Below are positions 9,500 through 19,514 of a stretch of DNA of 64,000 nt, piece by piece. Each line of letters starts with the position of its first letter. Positions within the stretch are counted from its first letter, which is position 1. The DNA is from Paenibacillus sp. DMB5 (GTDB taxonomy: Bacteria > Bacillota > Bacilli > Paenibacillales > Paenibacillaceae). A program made the translations under genes and the position numbers. The stretch covers positions 186,001 through 250,000 of the forward strand of contig NZ_LRAC01000124.1 in assembly GCF_001517085.1 (NCBI RefSeq), written 5' to 3'. The notes beneath the pieces are model-generated. The model worked only from the letters and a program-made list of their open reading frames with translations, ran no database searches and was not told the origin of the DNA.

Positions 9500-10424
9500 T
9501 TATAAACGAATATAAGACTCAAGGAACATCTGCAGATCCGATGCGCCGTCCGGACGGACACTGTAGCGCTCATTGCCTTCGCCTTCACTGCCCAGATGAA
9601 CGCGCAGCAGTCCGGCTACACGCAGCATCAGCAGATGATGCATCATCGTATCACTTGTCTGGCCTAGCACAGACTGAAGCTCCCACAGTGTTTTGGGTTC
9701 ATGGGCAGCGTAACGGAGCAGCCTGAGCCGGGTTGGATCAGACAGTGCTTTGGTCAGTCGAAGCAGGACAGTAGGGGGCTCGTCCTCATTGTCAGAAGGG
9801 ACATCCACAGGATACTGGATAATCATAAGTGTATTATAGAAGCAATACATATTGATCGGCCGGTTATGGATAGTCGGCAGCAGCACAACGGTCTGCAGGT
9901 CAGGAATATCTTCAATAACTACACCGCCAGAGGCGTATTCAATGAGCGCTGCGGAACCCATTTTGCTCTCGAGCAGCTTTTTCTCGGAGGCGTCCTCGAT
10001 CAGAAGCGGCAGCAGCTTCTGCTCAGCATGACGGAAATACTGCTCATACCACAGCCGCAGGAGCGGGGGGGTAATCCCGCTTGATCCGTTCACATTCATG
10101 AATTGTAAAATCAGGGAAAAGCGGGGCAGTCTGCTCAAAGCACTCTTCCAGTGACTGCGTTTCCAGTTCATCCAGAAACTGCAGCACCTTCGATGCAGGC
10201 CGGCGGCGGTAAGCCCAGACGTACAGGACATCATAATCGGTAAAAGGCCATTCGGCTGCCTGCCGGAGCGCGGATACCAGCTGCGGAGGAATGCGGCCGT
10301 CTATATCGCGGATCCAGTCAGGACCGATGTCCAGGTTGGAAATCCATTTCCTTGTTACATATAACATAAAACTGTCGATCAGTTCATAGACAGGCGAGAC
10401 ATCAATTTTGAGTTCATAAGTCAT
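9500..10424 (-). pseudogene. ArsR-like winged-helix regulator, frameshifted
   Basis: Two overlapping frames make one regulator of about 307 residues. The first, from the ATG at 10424 (start MTYELKIDVSPVYEL, GGGGGTG ribosome site), ends in RIKRDYPPAPAAVV. The second continues as PLLRLWYEQYFRHAEQKLLP and ends with an ArsR-type winged helix (RLTKALSDPTRLRLLRYAAH, then TLWELQSVLGQTSDTMMHHL). The break is in a run of seven G at 10065-10071; removing one base restores KRDYPPLLRLWYEQYF. It is divergent from an MFS gene and upstream of the HAD gene, so it probably controls one or both. A sequencing error is at least as likely as a real mutation. Confidence 0.8.
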
Positions 10425-10567
10425 GAAGCTTGCACCCCCAGGAAATCGGTCACTTCTATATATTATCTCTTGTTTTGAAGAAGGTTGTCCACTATAATGT
10501 TCCATGTTTGCCTGCAGGGCAACCTTTGTCCGCATTTGCCTGATAAACGTTCAAGGAGGATCCACCC

Positions 10568-11742
10568 GTGTCAGACCAGCTTTTACTTAAACGTTCCAAC
10601 AGTAAACTGAATTATTTTATTCTCATTACCGTTATTATTGCCGCAGGCCTGAGCCAGGGGCTTCTGCTGCCGGTGCTCTCGATTCTGCTTGAACAAAAAG
10701 GGGTTTCCTCCTCGCTCAACGGGCTGAATGCCGCAGCTCTTTATGTCGGCTCGTTCGCAATGACTCTTGTTGCTGAACGTGTGCTTGGAGCTATAGGCTT
10801 TAAGAGACTGATAGCAGCCGGCCTCAGCCTTGTCCTGGTAACGCTGCTGCTGTTCCCGCTCCTGCCGGGAATCAAGGTCTGGTTCATTCTGCGCCTGCTG
10901 GTCGGCATAGGCGACTCGGCGATTAATTATGCCGCCCAGCTCTGGGTGCTGCTGATGGCACCTGCAGAGCACAGGGGGCGCAATCTCTCGCTCTACGGAA
11001 TGTCCTACGGGCTGGGCTTCAGCCTGGGGCCGGCCGGCATCAGCCTGCTGCGCTTCGGTGAAGCCGCTCCTTTTCTGATCCTGGCAGGATTGTTTATGCT
11101 CGCGCTCCTCTTGGTGCTGTTCAAACTGCCAAACTCCCGGCCTGACAAAGTAGAGCACAATGAGGGGCAGGCCCGCCGGTTCGGCCGCAGCTACAGCCTG
11201 GCCTGGTATGCGCTGATTCCGGCGCTGTTGTACGGATATATGGAAGCGAGCCTGAACAGCAACTTCCCGGTCTACGGGCTGCGTTCCGGGTTCACAACAG
11301 ACCAGATCGCCACCCTGCTGCCGTTCGCGGGCATCGGCGGCCTGCTGCTCCAGCTGCCGCTGGGCGTGTGGAGCGACCGGTACGGACGGAAAAAATCCTG
11401 ATTTTTGCCGGTACCGCCGGAGGTCTGGCCTTTACGCTGCTTCCGCTTGCGGGCGGGCATTTTGTATTTACGCTGTTGCTGCTTCTGGCAGCCGGCGGCC
11501 TGGTCGGCTCCTTCTTTTCGCTGGGGCTCAGCTATGCCGCAGACATCCTGCCGCGTAATCTGCTGCCTGCAGCCAATGTCGTTTCTTCTTTTCATTTCAG
11601 CATAGGCAGCATTATCGGCCCGGGCATCGGCGGCCTGCTGCTTGAATTCGGCTGGGGCAGCGGTGTATTCGTGCTGCTTGGCAGTTTCTATATTTTGTTC
11701 GGCCTGACCGGGTTATTATTCTCGCCACGGCAACTGAATTGA
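10568..11742 (+). pseudogene. MFS transporter, frameshifted
   Basis: A 12-helix major facilitator of about 390 residues, split in two frames. The first runs from the GTG at 10568 (CAAGGAGGATC ribosome site) and ends abnormally after SDRYGRKKS at 11401. The second carries on from KILIFAGTAGGLAFTLLPL to 11742. The break lies in the six-A run 11390-11395; one extra A gives WSDRYGRKKILIFAG, the classic MFS loop motif. It is divergent from the ArsR-like regulator, which suggests an inducible exporter. Substrate cannot be deduced. An error in the assembly would explain the break. Confidence 0.83.
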
Positions 11743-11832
11743 GGTAAGATAAGAACAGATGTGCGCATGGAAATTGATCCCGCTTTCAGAGTACACTATA
11801 GAGTAGAGACGAAAACAGGGAGAGGCTGAACT

Positions 11833-12558
11833 ATGATTACAGTAGAACATCTGGCCAAAGCAGTCGGAGAAGACAAATTGCCGGTACTGCAGGATATCGG
11901 TTTTCAAATAGAGCCCGGGGAGCTCGTAGTGCTGGTGGGAGCCAGCGGAAGCGGAAAGTCCACGCTGCTGCGCTGCCTGGCGCTGCGCGAGAAATGGGAT
12001 AGAGGCAATTTCCGGGTAGACGGGGTCGACATTATGAAAAGCCCGCTCGCCGGCAGACGCAAGATCCGCCGTGAATGGGCGTACCTGGAGCAGAACGCCG
12101 AGCTGAATCTGAACCGGACAGCACTGAAGAATGTACTGATCGGCCAATCCTCGCAGACACCGCTGTGGCGGATGGTGACGGGGATGGTGCGGCAGGATGA
12201 TTATATGGGGGCAATGGACGAGCTTGATACGCTCGGCCTGCTGGACAAGGCCAAGCTGAAGACGAGCCAGCTCAGCGGGGGCGAGCGCCAGCGTGTAGCC
12301 ATTGCCCGCGCGCTTGTGCACGGCGCCAAGGTTATTCTGGCTGATGAGCCGGTAACCGGTCTGGACCCGCGGACGGCCGAAGGCGTCCTGGAGACGCTGC
12401 GCAAACTCTGTAAAGAAACAGGATTAACAGTAATTACCGTACTTCCGCTGGAACTGGCGGAACGTTATGCAACAAGGCTGTGGGTACTGGAGAACGGCAG
12501 AATCAAGCATGATGTCAGAGGACGTCGCCTGACTTCCCAGGAACGCCTGAACCTGTAG
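11833..12558 (+). CDS. ABC transporter ATP-binding protein (PhnC-like)
   Basis: A 241-residue ATPase subunit with Walker A GASGSGKS (36-43), signature LSGGERQRVAIARAL and Walker B VILADEPVTGLD. Its helical insert and closing segment resemble the phosphonate-importer ATPase PhnC. No permease or substrate-binding gene is next to it, so it is an orphan subunit or works with proteins encoded elsewhere. It sits 30 bp before the lipoprotein gene and may form one transcript with the lipoprotein and two-component genes that follow. A GGGAGAGG ribosome site precedes the ATG. Confidence 0.85.
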   Translation: MITVEHLAKAVGEDKLPVLQDIGFQIEPGELVVLVGASGSGKSTLLRCLALREKWDRGNFRVDGVDIMKSPLAGRRKIRREWAYLEQNAELNLNRTALKNVLIGQSSQTPLWRMVTGMVRQDDYMGAMDELDTLGLLDKAKLKTSQLSGGERQRVAIARALVHGAKVILADEPVTGLDPRTAEGVLETLRKLCKETGLTVITVLPLELAERYATRLWVLENGRIKHDVRGRRLTSQERLNL

Positions 12559-12588
12559 CAGATTAGAGCATGAAACAAGGAAAGAGTG

Positions 12589-13878
12589 ATGAAGTTGAAT
12601 CTTAGTGTTCCCAGACGTCTGGCGGCGGCTGTCCTGTCATTGTCCGTACTGTCCGGCTGTACCTTCATCAGCGATCCTGTTTCGAAGATGAAGTCTCCGG
12701 AGCTGACAGCCGACAAGGCTTCACTGATGGCGGCCATCAAGTCACAAATGCCGGCCAGTGCCTCGCTGATCCGCCCTTCAGGGGATGAGGACAGCTCCAT
12801 ATTCACAGAGGATTTTGATAAAGACGGCACGATGGAGACGCTGGTCTTTTATTTGACCGAGAACGAATCCGTCCTGATCCACGGCATGATTCTGGAGAAG
12901 ACGGAGGACGGCTGGATGAAGAAGCTTGTCTTCGACGGTGACGGCACGCAGCTGGAATCCGTTGACCTGGAGGATGTAACGGGAGACGGCAAGCTGAATA
13001 TTATTACCGGTTATTCGCGCGGGGAAGAGAAGGGCGTCGTCGTCTATTCCTATTCCGGTGGAGAACTGGAGGAGCTGCTGGCCCAACCTTATACCAAATA
13101 TATGATCGATGACTTGAATGAGGATGGGACAGCGGATCTTACCCTGGTCTATTTCAAACGCAATGAACTTAACAAAATTACCACTTATCAATATAGTGAC
13201 GGCTTTAAGGTACTAGATCAGCTGGACGACCTGGACCCGTATTTTAATAATTATTACAATATTGTCTCAGGAAAAGTGGCAGAGCATAAAGAAGGTATAG
13301 TCCTGGATTCGGCTGTGGATTCCCGCTCGGCCTATACCACGGTGGTTGTGATGGAGAACAACAAGCTGCGGGTAGTCATTCCGGGCGATGCCAATACCTT
13401 TAAAGACAGAAAAATTGTCAGCGAGGACATCGACGGTGACGGCATCATCGAGATTGGCATGCTGGAGCCGCCGGGAGGCTGGGAGTATTTTGACCCTGAA
13501 GCCATTCCTTACTTCACCTCTTATTACAAATGGGACGGCAAGGATGGCCTGAGCTTTACAGCGCAGAAATACCGTGATCCGGCGGACCGCTTTGTCATTG
13601 ATTTCCTGCCGGAATGGCACGGGAAGATAACTGTAGACACCAAATCCGTACAGGATAAATCGCTGAAGTTCATCATGTCGGATACGGGGGAGACGGTTGT
13701 TGAGGTAACCTTCTTCAACCAGATGGAATGGGACCGTGTCAAGAGCAGCGGCTGGAAGGTGCTTGGCAGGGATATGGACAAAATTATCGGCTACCGGGGT
13801 GAGCTTGTACAGAGCACGGGCGGGGGCGACAATGATAAAATAACCGCTCCAATTGAAAGGAAGGGAATCGATGAGTAA
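12589..13878 (+). CDS. Lipoprotein with FG-GAP/VCBS-like calcium repeats
   Basis: A 429-residue lipoprotein. The signal peptide ends in a lipobox (VLSGC), giving a membrane-anchored extracellular protein. Several short Asp-rich loops (DFDKDGTME, DVTGDGKLN, DLNEDGTAD, DIDGDGIIE) match the calcium-binding blades of FG-GAP/VCBS beta-propellers. The start could be GTG 12586 or ATG 12589; ATG has better spacing from AAGGAAAG. Its last 8 bases overlap the response regulator start, so the two are translationally coupled. Inference: it may be an accessory sensor for the two-component system encoded next to it. No enzymatic motif is seen. Confidence 0.8.
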   Translation: MKLNLSVPRRLAAAVLSLSVLSGCTFISDPVSKMKSPELTADKASLMAAIKSQMPASASLIRPSGDEDSSIFTEDFDKDGTMETLVFYLTENESVLIHGMILEKTEDGWMKKLVFDGDGTQLESVDLEDVTGDGKLNIITGYSRGEEKGVVVYSYSGGELEELLAQPYTKYMIDDLNEDGTADLTLVYFKRNELNKITTYQYSDGFKVLDQLDDLDPYFNNYYNIVSGKVAEHKEGIVLDSAVDSRSAYTTVVVMENNKLRVVIPGDANTFKDRKIVSEDIDGDGIIEIGMLEPPGGWEYFDPEAIPYFTSYYKWDGKDGLSFTAQKYRDPADRFVIDFLPEWHGKITVDTKSVQDKSLKFIMSDTGETVVEVTFFNQMEWDRVKSSGWKVLGRDMDKIIGYRGELVQSTGGGDNDKITAPIERKGIDE

Positions 13879-14569
13879 AGTACTGATACTGGAGGATGAA
13901 GAATCCATCCGCAGTTTTATTGTGATCAATCTGAAACGTAACGGCTTCGAAGTACTGGAGGCGGCTGACGGCAATGAAGCGCTGCACAAGCTGACCACAG
14001 TGCCGGATATTGATATTGCACTGCTGGATGTGATGGTGCCGGGTATTGACGGCTTTGAGGTATGCAGACGCATCCGTGAGACCAATGAGCGGCTGGGGAT
14101 TATTTTTCTGACGGCCAAGGTGCAGGAGCAGGATAAGGTCTATGCGCTATCCGTAGGTGCCGATGACCATGTCAGCAAGCCGTTCAGCCCGACCGAACTG
14201 ATTGCGCGTATTCAATCTCTGCTTCGCCGGGTTAACGTACACCGTGAGCAGTCGGCCAAGGTCTCCTTTCATTCCGGCCCGTTTACGCTGGATCTGATCT
14301 CCAAGCAGTTCAAGCGCAGCGGCGAAGCTATCGAGCTGACGCCGACAGAATTTTCGCTGGTGCAGTTTTTCCTGGAGAAGGAAAACACGCCGCTAAGCCG
14401 CGATTCCCTGCTGGATCATGTCTGGGGCAAAGAGTATATGGGCGATCCCAAGATCGTCGATGTAAACATCCGCCGGCTGCGCCAAAAAATCGAAAACAAC
14501 CCGTCGGAGCCCGAATATCTGCAGACTGTATGGGGGCACGGCTATAAATGGAAAGGCCAGGGACAATGA
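13871..14569 (+). CDS. OmpR/PhoB-family response regulator
   Basis: A 232-residue regulator with a receiver domain (1-120; acidic residues in LEDEES, phosphoacceptor Asp53 in LLDVMVPG, Thr in FLTAK, Lys in SKPFSP) and a C-terminal winged helix (about 130-230; ELTPTEFSLVQFFLE, and YMGDPKIVDVNIRRLRQKI as the recognition helix region). The ATG at 13871 follows AAGGAAGGGAA and lies within the lipoprotein stop region. It is coupled by ATGA to the kinase downstream. The pair likely responds to an envelope or extracellular signal. Confidence 0.95.
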   Translation: MSKVLILEDEESIRSFIVINLKRNGFEVLEAADGNEALHKLTTVPDIDIALLDVMVPGIDGFEVCRRIRETNERLGIIFLTAKVQEQDKVYALSVGADDHVSKPFSPTELIARIQSLLRRVNVHREQSAKVSFHSGPFTLDLISKQFKRSGEAIELTPTEFSLVQFFLEKENTPLSRDSLLDHVWGKEYMGDPKIVDVNIRRLRQKIENNPSEPEYLQTVWGHGYKWKGQGQ

Positions 14570-16011
14570 TCAAGAAGGGGATGCGCAGGCAGATTGTACT
14601 GCACTATATTTTAGTAGTCTTTGTGGCGCTTCTCCTCGTAGAGGTTATCTTCCTGCTGGCGATACGGACGTATTATTATGACAGTGTATACAGCAAGATT
14701 ACGACCCATATCAGCACGGCGGAGGAGTTCCTGAAATACGAAATTTCGGGTGAGCGTTCGCCCAACCAGCTGCAGAAGGTGCTCGATTTCTTCAGTATGG
14801 ATTACACAGAGCTTGAAGTGCTGTCCACCAGCGGGGATATCCTGACCAGCTCTACAGGCTTTCAGCCTGACCGGACCATTACAACCAGCGATGTTCCTGA
14901 AGCCGTTGGCGGAAGCATCGGCAAATGGGTAGGCAGGCAGGCGGGGACCAATGAGAGTGTCATGGCGGTCTCCAAGCTGATTCAGGTGAATAGCCGTGAT
15001 AAATATGTGATCCGTTATCTCACCTCGATGGAGCGGATTGACAAAGACCTTCTTAATCTTACCCTGGCGTCGATCGGAATCGGTGCGGCTGTCATGGTGA
15101 TCGTTGTCCTGTTCAGCTTCGGGCTGGCCAATTCCATTGTGAAGCCGCTGAACAATATAACGGCGGTCTCGGCGCAAATGGCCAAGGGAAGGTTCACCGC
15201 CCGCATCAAAGGGGATTACAAATATGAAATCGGCGATCTTGCAACTACGCTGAATTATATGGCCGATGAGATTATCCGCAGCAATCAGATCAAGGATGAT
15301 TTTATCTCCTCCATCTCCCATGAGCTCAGGACTCCGCTGACCAGCATTAAGGGCTGGAGCGAGACGCTGATTTCGGGCGGTTATGATCCGGAGGAGACGA
15401 AGCTTGGCGTGGGGATCATCTCCAGGGAAAGCGACCGTCTGATCGGCCTTGTGGAGGAGATACTGGACTTCTCCAAGCTGCAGCAGAATGAAATGAAGCT
15501 GTCCATAGTGCTTACTGATATCAAGGTAGTGCTACAAGAGACCCTTCTTAATATTTGGGCTAAGGCAGAGAAGAAGCGGATACATCTGGTGCTGGAATGT
15601 GAGGATACTATTTACATCAAGGGTGATCCGAACCGGCTTAAGCAGGTTTTTCTTAACCTTGTGGACAATGCCGTCAAATTCTCCCCCGAGGATTCCAGCA
15701 TAGTCCTGTCTGCTCATCGTCTGTCAGAGACCGAAATGGCGGTAATCGTCAGAGACAGCGGGATAGGGATCAGTGAAGCGCATCTGTCCAGGGTTAGAGA
15801 CCGTTTCTTCCAGGTTGATGCGCTGAATGGCGGAACCGGCCTGGGACTTGCTATCTCCCAGCAGATTGTTGAACTTCATCACGGCAAGCTGGAGCTGGAC
15901 AGCGAGCTTGGCAAAGGGACACAGGTTACGGTTATTCTGCCGCTGACCGATGAGCGTCCGCCGGCGGCTGAGCAGCTGCTGACGGAAGAAGTGGACGACT
16001 ACGAGTTATAA
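14566..16011 (+). CDS. Sensor histidine kinase
   Basis: A 481-residue membrane kinase. It has two membrane helices (about 10-32 and 168-190) flanking an extracytoplasmic sensor of about 135 residues, then a HAMP domain. The HisKA domain carries phosphoacceptor His252 in SSISHELRTPLTSIKGW, and the HATPase domain follows (N box NLVDNAVKFS, G1 VRDSGIGIS, G2 GGTGLGLAI). The ATG overlaps the regulator stop (ATGA). An acidic tail (about 465-481) is unusual but not diagnostic. It phosphorylates the adjacent regulator; the signal is unknown. Confidence 0.95.
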   Translation: MIKKGMRRQIVLHYILVVFVALLLVEVIFLLAIRTYYYDSVYSKITTHISTAEEFLKYEISGERSPNQLQKVLDFFSMDYTELEVLSTSGDILTSSTGFQPDRTITTSDVPEAVGGSIGKWVGRQAGTNESVMAVSKLIQVNSRDKYVIRYLTSMERIDKDLLNLTLASIGIGAAVMVIVVLFSFGLANSIVKPLNNITAVSAQMAKGRFTARIKGDYKYEIGDLATTLNYMADEIIRSNQIKDDFISSISHELRTPLTSIKGWSETLISGGYDPEETKLGVGIISRESDRLIGLVEEILDFSKLQQNEMKLSIVLTDIKVVLQETLLNIWAKAEKKRIHLVLECEDTIYIKGDPNRLKQVFLNLVDNAVKFSPEDSSIVLSAHRLSETEMAVIVRDSGIGISEAHLSRVRDRFFQVDALNGGTGLGLAISQQIVELHHGKLELDSELGKGTQVTVILPLTDERPPAAEQLLTEEVDDYEL

Positions 16012-16035
16012 GAAGTCTACTAACGTCTATACACG

Positions 16036-16085
16036 GCAAAAGGGCTGCAATACGGTCATTATGACCAGTATTGCAGCCCTTTTTA
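16036..16085. terminator. Bidirectional terminator between kinase gene and glgC
   Basis: A near-perfect inverted repeat (AAAAGGGCTGCAATAC / GTATTGCAGCCCTTTTT), with an A-run before and a T-run after, sits between two convergent genes. Confidence 0.85.
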
Positions 16086-16113
16086 TCATTAAATGATTAA
16101 GGAATGATTGGGG

Positions 16114-17337
16114 TTAAGATGGGAGTCCTTCAGCCCGCAGTCTGCCTGTCTTCTCATAGACCTCCTGCAGCAGGCGGGAAGGCTGTGTTCGGATGACCGG
16201 TTTGGCGGCTACAATCTCATTTGGGCCTACAACGACAATGTTGTCAGGGCTGCCTTTGATCACAGCTCCATCCTTAATTACAGCACCCTCACCGATAATT
16301 GCATTTTCAATCAGTACACCGCGGCCGATATAAACCCCCGGCATTACGATACTCTGATGAATCCGGCTGAGCTTGCCGATCTCCACGCCGCCAAAAATAA
16401 CGGAACGCTGCAGGCTGCCTTCCAGCAGGCAGGTTTCATTCACCAGGCAGTCGTCAGCTTGAGCCTGTATACGGGGCTTAACAGCCGCCGGTTTCGTGCG
16501 CCGTGCCCGGCTGTACATCGGCCACTCCGCATTATTTAGCTTGAAGCCGTTATCCTCCTGCAGCAGATCCATATGAGCTTCCCAAAGGCTGTCAACCGTA
16601 CCTACATCTCTCCAGTAGCCCTGGAAACGGTATGCGAACAGATCGTCGTTGCTGTCCAGCATGGCGGGAATCACGTCTTTGCCGAAATCATGGCTGGAAG
16701 ACGAATTAACGGCGTCATTCAGCAAATATTCCTTCAGATAGGCCCATTCAAAGAGATAGATGCCCATTGAGGCAAGATTGCTCTTAGGCACCTTAGGCTT
16801 TTCGGCGAACTCGGAAATCTTCAGCTCATCATTGACGTTCATGACGCCAAAGCGGCTTGCTTCATCCCAGGGAACCTCCATAACCGAAATGGTTGCTTTG
16901 GCGGATTTACTGATATGGTAATCCAGCATTTTGCGGTAATCCATGTGGTAGATATGATCGGCGGAAAGGATCAGCACATGCTCCGGATTTTGGCTGTCGA
17001 TAAAATCAATGTTCTTGTAGATGGCATCTGCTGTCCCGGTATACGTGCTCCGTCCGTCCACACCTGAAGGCAGCAGTCTGACACCCTGATCAGGTTTGGA
17101 ATGCAGCCCCCATGGCTCACCTGACCCAATATGCTGATGCAATGAATTGGCTTCGTACTGTGTTAATACCCCTACAGTATCGATGCTTGAATTTACACAG
17201 TTGCTGAGGGGAAAGTCAATGATTCTATACTGTCCTCCGAAAGGGACTGCAGGTTTTGCCATGGTGGTGGTTAAGGGGGCCAGTCTGCGGCCTTCCCCGC
17301 CAGCCAGCAGCATGGCGACACATTCTTTTTTACTCAT
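16114..17337 (-). CDS. glgC: Glucose-1-phosphate adenylyltransferase
   Basis: A 407-residue ADP-glucose pyrophosphorylase, which makes ADP-glucose from glucose-1-phosphate and ATP, the committed step of glycogen synthesis. The N-terminal nucleotidyltransferase motif is [14 protein letters not shown] and the catalytic-site segment is [12 protein letters not shown]. The C-terminus forms left-handed beta-helix hexapeptide repeats ([18 protein letters not shown]). A GGGAGGGA ribosome site precedes the ATG. It is divergent from glgB-glgA. No glgD is present here, so unlike Bacillus GlgCD it may act without that subunit, unless glgD is elsewhere. Confidence 0.96.
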   Translation of the reverse strand: MSKKECVAMLLAGGEGRRLAPLTTTMAKPAVPFGGQYRIIDFPLSNCVNSSIDTVGVLTQYEANSLHQHIGSGEPWGLHSKPDQGVRLLPSGVDGRSTYTGTADAIYKNIDFIDSQNPEHVLILSADHIYHMDYRKMLDYHISKSAKATISVMEVPWDEASRFGVMNVNDELKISEFAEKPKVPKSNLASMGIYLFEWAYLKEYLLNDAVNSSSSHDFGKDVIPAMLDSNDDLFAYRFQGYWRDVGTVDSLWEAHMDLLQEDNGFKLNNAEWPMYSRARRTKPAAVKPRIQAQADDCLVNETCLLEGSLQRSVIFGGVEIGKLSRIHQSIVMPGVYIGRGVLIENAIIGEGAVIKDGAVIKGSPDNIVVVGPNEIVAAKPVIRTQPSRLLQEVYEKTGRLRAEGLPS

Positions 17338-17555
17338 TTGTTATCCCTCCCATTTTTTTGTCAATGCTTGTAATATAAACTCCCCACAAGCGCTTGAAAC
17401 GGCATAAGTGAAATATATTGAGGTCCTGCTGTAAAAATTACATATTTATTTTCTTCGTTCAGAAAAAACCTATTTTTTCCTTAAAACGCATTTTCAAAAG
17501 ACAGACATTCGGGTAATGTTATAGGTGCATCCTATACAACTAAGGTGGTGATGAT
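17338..17555. promoter_or_regulatory. Divergent glgC/glgB control region, possible cre-like core
   Basis: This AT-rich 218-bp region must hold both divergent glycogen promoters. The palindrome AAGCGCTT at 17388-17395, about 50 bp upstream of glgC, matches the core of CcpA cre sites, but the flanks fit poorly. Treat as a weak candidate for carbon control. Confidence 0.35.
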
Positions 17556-19484
17556 TTGCCTGACATCCAAAAAACAGTAAACCTCCCGTCAACTGAAGAT
17601 ATTTATCTGTTCCATGAAGGCACGAATTATCGCAGCTATATGATGCTGGGCGCGCACATTGCCGCTGAAGAAGGAAAGAAGGGCGTACGCTTTACCGTGT
17701 GGGCTCCTCATGCGACATATGTAGGACTGGCTGGTAATCATAACGGCTGGGATGGAACACAGGAAGCGGACTCATTAATTAAGATACCCGATTCAGGATT
17801 TTGGAGTCGTTTTTTTCCGGGAATAGAGCCGGGAACTTTTTACAAATACAGGATTATCTCAGCAGGCGGTGAAAGCTTCCTGAAGGCGGATCCTTATGCC
17901 TTTAAAGCAGAAGTGAGACCGGCGACTGCATCAGTGGTGGCGGATCTGACCGGCTATCAGTGGGGGGACAATCTGTGGAGACGCAGAAACAAGGCCCCTT
18001 ATAACGGTCCGATGAACATTTATGAAATGCATTTTGGCACCTGGAAGCAGAAGGAAGACGGTGAATTCTATACTTATAAAGAAATGGCCGATCTGCTGAT
18101 CCCGTATCTGGTGGAGATGAGCTATACTCATGTGGAGTTTATGCCGCTCGCCGAACATCCTTATGATTTATCATGGGGGTATCAGGGAACCGGGTATTTT
18201 GCTGCCACGAGCCGTTATGGTGAGCCTCAGGAGCTGATGTATCTGATCGACCAGCTGCATCAGGCCGGAATAGGTGTCATACTGGACTGGGTTCCAGCGC
18301 ATTTTGCCAAGGACGCACACGGACTTAGAATGTTCGACGGTTCTCCGCTGTATGAATATGCCGATCCGCTGCTGGCCGAGAAGCCGGGCTGGGGTACCTT
18401 GTCCTTTGATTTCAGCAAGCCGGAAATTACTTCTTTCCTCATATCCAACGCGCTTTTCTGGTACGATGTATATCATATAGACGGAATGCGGGTGGATGCT
18501 GTGACAAGCATGCTGCGTCTTGATTTCGAGAAGCAGAGCCACCAGTACAGACGTAATGTCAACGGCGGACTGGAGAATCTGGAAGCGATCCGGTTTATTC
18601 AGCAGCTGAACAAGACAATTTTTCACTATTATCCAAAAGCATTGATGATGGCTGAGGAATCCAGCGCCTGGCCTGGAGTTACTGCTCCGGCGCACGAAGG
18701 CGGGCTTGGGTTCAATTACAAATGGAATATGGGCTGGATGAATGATACGCTAGGTTACATAGAACATGATTTCGGGGCGCGTCCCTACCATCATAATTTG
18801 TTGACCTTTCCGATTGCCTACGCCTATTCTGAGAACTATACGCTGCCGCTGTCCCATGATGAGGTTGTGCACGGCAAAAAATCGCTGCTGGACAAAATGC
18901 CAGGCTCCTACGAGCAAAAATTTGCCGGCTTACGCCTGCTGCTCGGTTATCAAATCTCCCATCCCGGCAAAAAACTGCTGTTCATGGGCGGTGAATTCGG
19001 ACAATTCATCGAGTGGAAGGATCAGGACCAGCTGGACTGGCTGTTGATGGACTATGAAGCTCACCGCAGGATGCTGGCTTACACTGCAGCGCTTAACAAG
19101 CTCTATGTAAACGAGAAGGCGCTCTGGGAGCTGGACCACGATATGGAAGGCTACCAGTGGATCTACGCGGATGATTATGGCCAAAGTGTGCTTTCCTATA
19201 TCCGCCGGGGCAAGAAGCCCGTTGATACGCTGGTTATTATTATCAATTTCCAGCCGGTGGAACGGAAGAATTACCGGATCGGCGTTCCCCGCCCGGGCAC
19301 TTATGAAGAGATATTCAGCTCGGAGACCGTTGAGTTTGGCGGTTCTGGTTACCATAACGGTCCGATGAAGAGTTCCAAAAAAGAATGGCATAATCAGGTG
19401 AACAGCCTGGAGCTGACGATCCCGCCGCTGAGCTTTCTGGTTCTAAAGAAGGCAGGACGCAAGCCCAAAGCAGTTGTGGAATAG
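17556..19484 (+). CDS. glgB: 1,4-alpha-glucan branching enzyme
   Basis: A 642-residue GH13 enzyme that adds alpha-1,6 branches to glycogen. An N-terminal CBM48 (about 30-120) precedes the catalytic barrel with the four GH13 regions: DWVPAHFAKD, GMRVDAVTSML (nucleophile Asp), MMAEESSAWPG (acid/base Glu) and LPLSHDEVVHGK. The start is TTG at 17556, 5 bases after an AAGGTGGTGA ribosome site; an ATG at 17551 is out of frame. It is followed 30 bp later by glgA, so the two are co-transcribed. Confidence 0.95.
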   Translation: MPDIQKTVNLPSTEDIYLFHEGTNYRSYMMLGAHIAAEEGKKGVRFTVWAPHATYVGLAGNHNGWDGTQEADSLIKIPDSGFWSRFFPGIEPGTFYKYRIISAGGESFLKADPYAFKAEVRPATASVVADLTGYQWGDNLWRRRNKAPYNGPMNIYEMHFGTWKQKEDGEFYTYKEMADLLIPYLVEMSYTHVEFMPLAEHPYDLSWGYQGTGYFAATSRYGEPQELMYLIDQLHQAGIGVILDWVPAHFAKDAHGLRMFDGSPLYEYADPLLAEKPGWGTLSFDFSKPEITSFLISNALFWYDVYHIDGMRVDAVTSMLRLDFEKQSHQYRRNVNGGLENLEAIRFIQQLNKTIFHYYPKALMMAEESSAWPGVTAPAHEGGLGFNYKWNMGWMNDTLGYIEHDFGARPYHHNLLTFPIAYAYSENYTLPLSHDEVVHGKKSLLDKMPGSYEQKFAGLRLLLGYQISHPGKKLLFMGGEFGQFIEWKDQDQLDWLLMDYEAHRRMLAYTAALNKLYVNEKALWELDHDMEGYQWIYADDYGQSVLSYIRRGKKPVDTLVIIINFQPVERKNYRIGVPRPGTYEEIFSSETVEFGGSGYHNGPMKSSKKEWHNQVNSLELTIPPLSFLVLKKAGRKPKAVVE

Positions 19485-19514
19485 AGAATCCGTACTTTTA
19501 AGGGGGAAATCTGC

